This document shows positions 54,401 to 63,419 of a DNA stretch of 63,419 nt, piece after piece. The first letter of the stretch is position 1, and each line of letters begins with the position of its first letter. The stretch is taken from the NCBI GenBank assembly GCA_030407315.1, contig JALQPE010001988.1, positions 1 to 63,419 of the forward strand. The letters run 5' to 3'. Position numbers and translations under genes: made by a program. A model generated the notes under the pieces. The model saw nothing but the letters and a program-made list of their open reading frames with translations, did no database searches and was not told the DNA's origin. This stretch comes from Asparagopsis taxiformis. Lineage: Eukaryota; Rhodophyta; Florideophyceae; Bonnemaisoniales; Bonnemaisoniaceae.

Positions 54401-54476
54401 GCGCAAGGGAAACAACAGAAGCTTTCGAGAGCAATCGAGCAGCTTTCATTGCTGTTTCCGAGTCTACACCCCACAT
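51402..54476 (-). CDS. WD40-repeat + C-terminal TIR domain (3' part of NB-ARC gene)
   Basis: 1024 aa from MWGVDSETAM, which is an internal position rather than a true start. Residues ~1-190: helical linker. ~200-780: WD40 propeller repeats, e.g. MTGHTGKVTSMSVGSNWFVS...VRVWHL, VGHTDCVNSVALSIDEET...IRLWST, TAHSGEVYSVAFH...ILEWDL. Residues 818-~965: TIR domain, KPYDVFISHAGPDKETLVKL, FSVFLDKLELRAGQNASQRM, IALVILSPEFAARKWTLKEL; Glu893 in KEL is at the position of the catalytic Glu of NAD-cleaving TIRs. Together with 54464-55477 it makes an NB-ARC-WD40-TIR protein, an intracellular STAND-type (NLR-like) sensor in which the nucleotide switch oligomerises and the TIR signals. The TIR at the C-terminus is the reverse of plant TNLs. 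Confidence 0.85.
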   Translation of the reverse strand: MWGVDSETAMKAARLLSKASVVSLALDFKAGEGFKLSVHNLVLDSMNLFAQQNEGVQVWHNRLLDAYCQPLNILQYGSPEDHYVEWWGMKNVEEYIWDNLLWHMLGAGRIRQAVNLLTDYRWIEIVNEDSRFKPFQKILYDFHMVLKHLETFDKVHDYSMLLRDMKDLVEIITHSIDVDSLQNSREGTFHLHMALSSQQVKSTSVKSLLDSIERFGKRPWARAGAGILHSAKSLKLPLGHLRWMEFGSTDEELIILDAYHHLWVVNSRDGTGMFRLSMSNDPEVVGFYMHSASQSMYACSICGVITVWRNYQRSRQHQIPELETKSITCMLRLDAGQIALGLSCGEIAIIDMGTARIIKIMTGHTGKVTSMSVGSNWFVSASDDAMVRVWHLGTFQCMGVIVGHTDCVNSVALSIDEETIASASSDGTIRLWSTACFTEICSPLTAHSGEVYSVAFHHSTSRLYSGGDCEILEWDLSHLHDGVSIIHRFQNDKMGPARMLRIGSGCKLFAAGNSDVFVWPTFGHCTLASKSGAAIRNTKVFALSPNDETVATWAYGSHSIELQYMGDIMEGNNRVIRRVLLPNDQRGAIQKLAVSNDRRFVAYATCNTVFVVETARGRRLLNLSDRICHEQRAQCSTGTKSYHVEALSFSSDNSVLTVTTQFCDGDRNMKSSVSLNVSNGEQMSCSAFDDTRLIQLEQSPVTRKVTRERQRLICAPKKTQEDDAESMELRIGSANVTLARLEYLPVATTHYNPITGRLWTMMNGQIVHSLDIIWDSSKLPQRLLPSPLISSEPLLLHPIPESQQQQTAKQCRIENKPKPYDVFISHAGPDKETLVKLLCEALVQLGFSVFLDKLELRAGQNASQRMIDAMKSAKIALVILSPEFAARKWTLKELECFLRRFDEAGERGVIIIPVFYRLSLQQCAQENFLTLLNMKGENGTKVFDTEQFRKRFAQNRNLLSDIITALGRLCSITGIENNERATNEMNEEQEGNRKKLAHRVVKAVVEAKDRLDGGRAEGPSREQT

Positions 54477-55477
54477 ATTGCGAAGCGTCCCAAGTGGGAT
54501 TGATTGGGATTGATTGATTTTCGTAGTATACCCATTGACCGGAACATTTCACTTACAGATATCATATCGTTCTGCCATTGTGCATCGATAGATTCCAAGC
54601 TTGAACTGATCAGGACATCCAAGCTTCTATTTCGAACATTGAAACACTGCATGGCGATGTTAATAAGCTTGCCCCGCAATCCATCTAAAGCAAAGGATTT
54701 GGAATTATCTGTGAGGGGATCCCACATACGCTTGGCATAAGACCCAGCGATACCTAGGGCCAGCGGAAGCCCATTGCAGTAGCGTAATATAGAATCTATG
54801 ACATCTCGATCGGCACTTGATAGTGAGACGAACGTGGAAGGTTCAATCCCTGCATATGTGCAAAATATTCGTAACGAAGTTTGTGATGTGGCGCGAGCGG
54901 GAGAGATATGGACAACTCGGCCATCAATATTAACACGTTGCTTTGTCGATATGGCGACATTGAGGGATGTAGTGTCCAGGCCATTGATGATTGTACATAT
55001 CGATGCAACCAAAGCGTGAACTTGTTTTGCATGATGGGAAACATCATCAAAAAGAAGCAGAACGTTTTTCTCAACCAGATGCTCAAGTAACTGTTTGACG
55101 AGAAGATCAGGGGCGTTGGTGGAATTTGAGTTTGCTAAATCAACGAAATGATGAGGCAAAAACTCTGGAAGTAAGCACTTGACCATTTTTTCTAGCTTCT
55201 TGAGAAATCTGTCCAGAGTGATATGATCACCAAGTGGAAAGAACCATATTGCGTCGGTGAATTTATGGCAGATTTCCTCGTGGCGTGCAAGGTCTTGAAA
55301 GATTGTGGTTTTGCCAGATCCGGTCATTCCATACAAAATAACGGAGTTTGAATCGGATTGAGTGGAGAGGAGCATGCGCTTCACAATGCATTCTGGGCTA
55401 TCGGAAGAAGGAGAATAATCCAACACAGCAACCAAATTGGGCGGGACATAAAACGCTTTCGGTAACGATACTGGCAT
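54464..55477 (-). CDS. NB-ARC STAND ATPase (5' part, frame-split from WD40-TIR)
   Basis: 337 aa from the ATG at 55477. P-loop GMTGSGKTT (50-58), Walker B LLLFDDV (140-146), RNBS-type STKQR (178-182) and GLPLALG (236-242) define NB-ARC. Its last residues run into the repeat AATCAATCAATCCCAATC at about 54505-54525, where the frame leaves the one used by 51402-54476; the downstream frame is open through the repeat and gives a natural continuation (SIPLGTLRNMWGVD). A one-base slip in the repeat (real or sequencing) most simply explains the split. No N-terminal effector domain precedes NB-ARC. Confidence 0.85.
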   Translation of the reverse strand: MPVSLPKAFYVPPNLVAVLDYSPSSDSPECIVKRMLLSTQSDSNSVILYGMTGSGKTTIFQDLARHEEICHKFTDAIWFFPLGDHITLDRFLKKLEKMVKCLLPEFLPHHFVDLANSNSTNAPDLLVKQLLEHLVEKNVLLLFDDVSHHAKQVHALVASICTIINGLDTTSLNVAISTKQRVNIDGRVVHISPARATSQTSLRIFCTYAGIEPSTFVSLSSADRDVIDSILRYCNGLPLALGIAGSYAKRMWDPLTDNSKSFALDGLRGKLINIAMQCFNVRNRSLDVLISSSLESIDAQWQNDMISVSEMFRSMGILRKSINPNQSHLGRFAICGV

Positions 55478-56018
55478 AACGAGTTTGATGTGTGGAGGTG
55501 AGGCTTAATGAAATTTCGGTTCACGGGCGTTTTCGAGCAACGGAGATGTGCGCTGTTGATGGGAGCGAAAAAAAAGGAGCATGTTGGTTCAGAAAATCGG
55601 TTGATCGAAGGATTTAGCTGGCAGCGATGAAAGACACTACGGCGACTTTGCTTCAATGATTTTTGCATTGTGTACATCGTGTATAGGAATCGATTTTGCT
55701 AAAAACTTTGATCTCAAATATTTATCAATAACGGAAAAGGTTGTCCCCTGAATTTCGGAGCCGAAGCGGCCTCTTGTCGCCAGTGACCAACCCATCTAGC
55801 ACAAGAAGCAAACATAATATTTCAGTTGAGGACGTTGACGACCATACATTGTTCAATAAAAAAGCCGACAGCACAAAGGCCAGATAGCGCGGTTGCATTA
55901 TTCTCCCCGACAGAACGCGAGCCACCAACATCGCGACAGCACCCATCAATTGCAGAGAACCTATACACGAAACCCACTGGGGGCGAAGACAACGACGAGA
56001 CAAAGGCCGAAAACGCGG
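55478..56018. other. 5' flank of the NB-ARC gene
   Basis: No gene supported. The promoter of the minus-strand gene should lie here; no clear TATA element is seen. Confidence 0.4.
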
Positions 56019-56204
56019 TCATCCACGGCGGCGATGCGAGACATTCATACTCGACATATTGTACGCGCGACGCGACAGACGGGGATGCAACTGTGCATTT
56101 GGCGGGTAGATATACTCGAGACCGAGAATGAAATTGAGATATCTACTGGAGACATTGAAGATGCCCTGCATCCACTGAGCGCACGCCTGTTGAAGAAGCA
56201 GCAT
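56019..56204 (-). CDS. Small YLNFIL-family protein, member 4 (diverged)
   Basis: 61 aa from the ATG at 56204 (MLLLQQACAQWMQGIFNV), core VSSRYLNFILGLEYI aligned with members 1-3; short basic tail (RLSRRAYN, HRRRG). The same frame stays open upstream to 56918, but that part is low-complexity and not family-like, so the internal Met is preferred. Weaker evidence than for the other members. Confidence 0.35.
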   Translation of the reverse strand: MLLLQQACAQWMQGIFNVSSRYLNFILGLEYIYPPNAQLHPRLSRRAYNMSSMNVSHRRRG

Positions 56205-59200
56205 GTTGACGAGATACGGGATCGACCAGGACGCGGATACACGCCGTGCCCATCGACGGTTTATGTAGCGACGCGACGACGACGAGATCGGACGAGGCGC
56301 AATGACGTGACGCGATGCGCGCGGCGTTCGCGTGCGCCTTGGTGGTGTATACCGCCGGTGAGTGGAGAGGCGGTGGAAAATGGCGTAGGAGAAGATTGGG
56401 GCTTCGTGTGTGTATTGCCAGCGGGTGGTGCCATGCTTGTCGTGCTGATTGGACGATCTCGCGTGGTGGGATTCGGATGCGTGCGATCCGCGTCGGAGGT
56501 CGGATCTCCGTGGTGGAAAATTTGTACAATTTGATGCGGTGGACGCGTTTGGAAACGACGCCATGGCGAACGCATCGTGGCCGTTCATCGCTTGGTGTTG
56601 GTGGTGGTGATTCGCGCGGCTGGATATCTCGAGTGTTGAAATTTGGAAGAAAAATTGGCGTGGAAAATTACTACGTAATGCAAATTGCATGTCGGATTTC
56701 GTCGTTGTCTCTGGGAGATGATTGGATGATGAATGATCGACACTTGCGTGCTCGTGGCTCGTTCTCTGCGTCGATGACGGGTGCGTTGTCTGTTCTGTCG
56801 CATGCGGGGAACCGGCGGTGCTGGTGTTGTTGAATGTACTTTGAAGTGTTCTCTTGATGGTGACGGTGTATTTCTTCAGCTGTTGGGGACAATATCGCAG
56901 CGTATCTATACATATCAAGTTTGTGTGTTCTGATGATCCCGAGTGTCCTGTCGGCGAGATATTTGCGGTATCTTAGACGTTCTGAACCACAGTTGCGGAG
57001 TGCGCTCACTGCCTGGACATGTCAGCTTTGGTGATCATGGCGTTGGTATACAGGCAAGACTAGAAACATTGTGACTGCCATGCATCTAGCAATAGGCTGC
57101 GCCATGCTTGTTCGTATATCTGTTCAGCTAACGCGTAGCACAACAACTGCTGAGCACGTCATTGTTTGCGACAAGCATATAAGCGATGTCCACGCTTCGT
57201 TAGTATGTAATGTTTGCGACCGTAGCTCAAACAGTTGTCATCCATTTGCGCCACATGCGACCTGCGTAGCCACTACGATTGGTCGCATCTTTACTCGCAG
57301 TATGACGCAGGATACTCCGCGAAGAATGAAACACTGATCCGAGTCGATGTGTCTGCAGCGCGGGTTTCGGACACGACTGATCACGAGGTAACGGCATCTC
57401 AACCTGTGGCGGGGAGAGGTGAGGACTTGGTCATATTTAAGGACAACATGCCACTCACTAAAAATATGGAAATATCTTTGCCATTTTCTTTTCATGAAAC
57501 TTTGAAAAGATGGATGCAGCAAGTATGAAGCGACTTATGAGCACTTTGAAGAGATAAGTTTGCCGGCGGTACTTCAGTACGGCGCGTTTTATCATGCTTC
57601 AGACACGTTCTGACAATGAACATTACGAGCGCGGAAATTGAGCCATCTCGCGTTGCGGCCGTGCCGATGACGGGTCGAAACGAATAGGAATGAGTGGAAT
57701 GTCCGAAGGAAGCAACACGCAAAATCGCACACAGCTGCACCAGAAAGAGGCTGATGATAAGGACCGGTCGCTTCTCCGCGAGCAGCTTTATTTGCCAAAG
57801 CGGAGAATCATAGCGCCGCAATTGGATGCTCAACGGAGATATCTCAGTGCGCGTGATTTTACTTTGACACAAAACTTGTTTGTCAGCCAGGTTTGTTCAC
57901 TCATTCACCAAATATACGCAAAGGCCGTTATGGCCCATTATTTCCGCCAATGACGTAGTCACAAGTGGAATGGCATGCTGGAGTATCTCAGGACGGCTGC
58001 TCGTTCTGTCATTGCGCGGGCCAACAGTGCCTGACTCATGACTGGGAGAAAAAACCGAAATTCGGTTTCAAACCGAGCGCTCTAGTAGACCTGTGCGCAA
58101 GTCGGTACCCCGAACACAAGCCAATGTTGATGGCTCGTACCCGATCTCGTTGGACGGGAGTGTCGCACGCGCTGCTTCCTGTTGTAATAGGCCGAAGAAT
58201 GGTAAAATTGGCATTTCTGGATGCAAACTTTCCGTGCTGTGAGATGAAATACATTGGCCGGTTATTTGTTCATGATGACGACAACATCCGCGGTGAAAGA
58301 CGTACACTTGATCGTATAATGAGCGCCGCTCCTACTTCTAGTGTCTGCACTGATGCCATTATGTCAGATGAACAACCCTCCACGCACACTAAGATCTGCA
58401 CATCGGATTAAACAAGCTGCCCAATTATCTGTGCAGAACGGTGAGCACATTGTGAGGCAAATGAAATAAGAGCATGTTGGCCACTTGGCGTACAAACATG
58501 ATAGCTTTATCTCTATAAACTCAAACTGCCATTCTTTCATCCCTGTCAGGATGCTAATAATAACAAATCGTCCCCAAGCAGCACCTCGGTCAACCATCAG
58601 GATGCTAACAAGAGGCAGCCTGTCGTAGAGACCGCCGCCGTTCACGAGATACCGTAGAAGATTATACTTGACCAACTTAGCTAACTGAATAAACCCAAAG
58701 AGGTACACGTGTAGCGTATTATAGAACTACTATCATACTTGAGCAACCAGCGACAATAATGTTGTCATCGGTCAAACGCTCCCCCCAGGAGAATGTCAGG
58801 AACAGCGAGTGGTGTTCTTGATGACGAGTTGGCGACACCGATGTAGTTAGTTGTTACGGATGCTGGAAATGGCACTGTCTCGCGGAGACAGTGCCACACG
58901 TCGCGACAGAGCGACATATACTAGGCTTAGATTAACTGACGATCAGAGACAGTATTGACTGAGCCAATAGATGCTCCGTCCCGTCGCCGACTAGGTCAAT
59001 TAACTGACGACGGCAACGACCGTGTAGCCATGTCCTGATTAGTATTTGGTCGACAAGTAACTTTGCTACACCATCAACACAACGCTCTACCAAGACAACC
59101 ACAACATGTACTCGCAAGAGACACTCTTCTAACAATCCCCACTCTTCCGAGTTTTCATTAAAACTTGTGGTATTTCTCCAGATTAAATTGTGACCCATTC

Positions 59201-62200
59201 TCTCAGCAATTAACCGCTCTATAATCTGTATATTCTCCGCGCACCGCAAATTAGATCAGCTGCATCCGACTACAAGCTATGATCCATTATTTGAACATGC
59301 TGCCAACCTTGCGCTCCTCCTCGCAACACCTGTGAAAGCGCTAGTGAGAACACAGCCGTTTTTTGCCCAACAAACCGAAATATCTTGTTCTAAACCTACT
59401 TATTCCGAGCCATACCACGCAGCAATCCTACCAACGTGCTCTCAATTATCTGGTAGATTCATAATCATCATATACCAATTTTTATCGCGCTGCTTCTAAA
59501 AGCGCGCACCTTTACGTCACATGTACTGCCGATCAATCAGTCCGTTTATCACTTTCTACAGCATGTATCACGTAATTTCCATCACGCACGCCAATTTTCA
59601 CCGCTTGATGCAGTTATGCCCGGCGGCACGGCATGAGCACTAGTGGAATTGGTATATCAATGATGGAATGCCGGGAGAAACTGGGCACGGATGAGTTACA
59701 CTTTTCAGCAACCCTTTAAATCGCTCTGGTACACCCAACGCGTTCATATAGCAATTAGCGTGAGCAAACGTTGAGCAAGCTGCGCACTTTCGCAACCCCA
59801 TGGCACGAAACGTTATGTAGGGTGCTCCTGCGTGGCGAGTCTTATATGTGCACGATTGCAGCAATGGAAGCGGCGCTTTCTTTCAACATATATCCCTACT
59901 AAGCCAAATATTGTGAATGAGGTATATCGGGCTAGTGGATATGGATGATACTTACAGTCTTCATGGATGGACGCCGTTGGATAACTCACGTGACTTAATG
60001 ATTCGCTCACTCTGTATAATTTTGTCCACATGTCCACGTGTGATCCCTGTGAGCTTTGCTTCTGCTGACATTGTGATGCAAGGTGGTGGACGAACCGAGT
60101 AACTAATCGTCGTTTTATACACGATCCAAGCTTCTCGTCATGCATCAGCAGTTAGAATGGCCATATTATTCACCCTCTATTGGCGTTTTCAAACCGATTC
60201 AATATTCTGTCATCATGTTCAGTCTCAACTGTCGCGCACGACTGCCCTGGCAATTACACTGCTTCTGAAAAAATATATTATTTGTTGACGCAAGTTACGA
60301 GAGCCGATGTATTTCAGATCGAGTATTGGATGGATAGCAGAGAAGCGCCGATGATCGTAACAGTTGAGCGTTAGATGTAGCGCTTGTCATCGCGCGACGC
60401 ACGCAAAATTTTCTAAAGCTGGCAGCGCACGGAAATGGCGGGGTCTTTTCAATTTCGGTGGATCAGCACGATACATGGATAGAAATTGTGGACTGCCTAG
60501 AGAAACTCCTTGACCGATCAAATTAAATTGTGCGATTCCCGCAACGACTCGCCTATTGTCAAAGGTACGTTGTCCGTCTTCCACTCGCGATACAATATGG
60601 GTGGAATATAACAAAATAAATCATTTATTCAGCCGATGGAAAAATAAGCTCAGGAGTGGCTGCATACAATAGCTGCGAAGAGTTGGTAATGCTCATGTTT
60701 AAGCAGATTTTTGATCGTAGTTCCCAAGTTGCGATAGAAATATTCTCAAAGGGATGAGCTCAAATCTCGTTATCGTGATTTAGAGCATGAGCTTAAGTGC
60801 ATGGAAACAATGCAAAGCAATAAAAAAGTACAGTTCCTGTAAGTGTAATCGATTTCAAAGTGCCAAATCTGTAGAGACGACAGAGCGTATCTAGCGCAGA
60901 TTGTCTTGGGCCATTCGTAAATGTAGACTGATGGACATCAGCAACCTTACGGGCGTCCATCCAACCTTGAAGTACAATATTCTGCTGGAAACGACTTTGT
61001 AAATTTATCTTATTAAAATAAATATCATACTTACAATCTCGATGGTATTTTCTTTTCTCTCAAGCACACGCTCCGTACCAGCAATTATTCAGATGTATTG
61101 AAACACCCACTGTATCCTTGCTGTTTCTTTCATCTCAAAACGGAGCGAGCATATCTTTCCTCAGCAGCGCCAAAATGATGTAAATATATATTTGCTCGTT
61201 CCCAACTTGAATGAAACGTGGCAATGTTCACACACTCGCTAGAGCTACTGGGAATATATATCACACACTCCAACAGCCCGGTTGCGTGCACGTAGAGGCA
61301 CTATTCAATGCTCAATCCGTGTTGAAGCTGAGCATGGCCTTCTACACGTTTAACAAAACACTCTCTGCTTCGGTGGGCAGATCAACCGTTAAGAATGTGG
61401 TTGGAAATGTAAGGTCTCATGAGTCTTCGCTTATTCTGGAATGAGCTGAAATGAAACGCTCACCAGTTGTGGCTCGCACAACGTGATTATTATATAAGAG
61501 GTAACACACGAAATATGCAGGTGCATGCTTCCATACTCTGCATCAAACAAATTCAATTATCACGTGCGAACGGGTGGAGCTACCGAAGTAAAGGACATTC
61601 ACTTGAAACGGACCACATATCCATACCTGTCAGCAGTGCCGCGCTAAAATGTTGGCTGATTCAGTTGACAATGTCTACGGAAAATCACTTTAATTGCTAG
61701 GTCCAATACCTAGCGTGACGGTCATGTATCTCCGTACTGTGGCATGAGAAGTACATTAGAGCAGGCTGTAGAGTATTGCGTAACTTGTAATTATCTATAT
61801 ATATCCTCAATATAATGCATAGTTGACGTCTAAATTACTGCTCTCTTCCGTAAGGGCCACCCTTCCATGTATACACCCGTGCATTGTTTCTTCCCTCCTC
61901 CACCTTGTTTCCCGACGTCCCTGTCATCTTACCCTTCCGTCTTTTCGTGTCTATGCAATGTTGTCCTAGAATACGTTCCATAGAAACTAAAGAGGCTCAT
62001 CCTCGATTCATTTTACGTCACTTTTCTATACTTGACATGAGCTATACTCGACTAATCATCTTTATTATATCTAATAGTAATCCATTCTCCGGCAGGAAAG
62101 CAATGGAAGCAAAAGATATGTGCCATGGTTTCAGCTGTTTACTCTTCGTAGAAGAACCATTGTTCTCATCCGTATTGATCACATCATAGCACCGAGATAG

Positions 62201-62225
62201 TCTCAGCCGTATCAAATACTCCAAT
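56205..62225. other. Gene-poor region
   Basis: About 6 kb with only short unsupported frames. The longest protein-like ones (57492-57872 minus, 57965-58411 plus) have no recognisable motif. The only structure noted is a perfect 11-bp inverted repeat GGCACTGTCTC-GCG-GAGACAGTGCC at 58871-58895, whose CACTGTCTC half resembles the 14.85-15.6 kb array. Confidence 0.45.
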
Positions 62226-63320
<1,095 letters not shown>

Positions 63321-63419
63321 TCAACAGCAGGTGATCCAGGAATCGGAGTAATAATCACTGCACTTCCTAAGATCCCGAAGAATCCGGTGATGTACATATG
63401 AAGCCATTGACAGATAATT

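Noticed and set aside
56205..56918. N-terminal extension of the minus-strand frame containing small-protein member 4
   Set aside because: Low-complexity Ser/His/Thr-rich sequence with no similarity to the other members; overlapping open frames on both strands.

Overview
The window is nuclear DNA of a eukaryote. It has long, apparently intronless genes on both strands, a eukaryotic tRNA-Glu with A and B boxes and no encoded CCA, Kozak-like starts, a TATA box, LTR-retrotransposon gag fragments, a TA-flanked pogo-like DNA transposon, a SET domain, an NB-ARC/WD40/TIR protein and a secreted GCC2/GCC3-type Cys-rich protein. No bacterial operon or ribosome-binding-site structure is visible. A multicellular alga (a red alga is plausible) fits compact genes between transposon-rich spacers, but the host cannot be fixed from sequence alone. 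LAYOUT. 1-28.6 kb is accessory and holds five large genes, each beside palindromic repeat arrays: a frame-broken, left-truncated ParB-like protein (1-3073, -); an intact ParB-like + 2-oxoglutarate/Fe(II) dioxygenase fusion (4649-7909, -); a Tnp2/CACTA-Plavaka-like DDE transposase (9245-13048, -); a DNA methyltransferase (DPPY) fused to a SET domain (16169-19360, -); and a second intact ParB-like + dioxygenase fusion (22370-26302, +). Three clusters of a 37-bp perfect palindrome lie at 3.3, 4.2-4.4 and 8.6-9.1 kb. A 35-bp palindromic tandem array lies at 14.85-15.3 kb. A ~200-260 bp repeat family (R2) brackets the methyltransferase-SET gene as inverted copies and the last ParB-dioxygenase gene as direct copies, and has expanded into an exact 500-bp tandem array at 27.0-28.3 kb. 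28.6-33.5 kb holds decayed retroelements: a gag and a broken copia-type gag/protease. 34.8-37.5 kb has one secreted Cys-rich gene with a TATA box. 39.0 kb has tRNA-Glu(CUC). 39.1-48.7 kb is gene-poor but contains a diverged segmental duplication and a family of small basic proteins with a Y-L-N-F-I-L core (four members, all on -, the last at 56.0 kb). 48.7-51.27 kb is a complete but inactivated pogo-like transposon. 51.4-55.5 kb is an NB-ARC-WD40-TIR gene split by one frameshift. 56.2-62.2 kb shows no supportable gene. 62.2-63.3 kb is the last exon of a Cys-rich / poly-Thr / Pro-Ala-repeat protein on -. HOW IT MAY WORK. The co-occurrence of a transposase, a predicted DNA methyltransferase-histone methyltransferase fusion, and repeated ParB-fold/dioxygenase fusions, all with palindromic arrays, suggests mobile elements that carry their own chromatin or DNA-modification enzymes. 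The domain calls rest on visible motifs; the system-level link and all substrates are inference.
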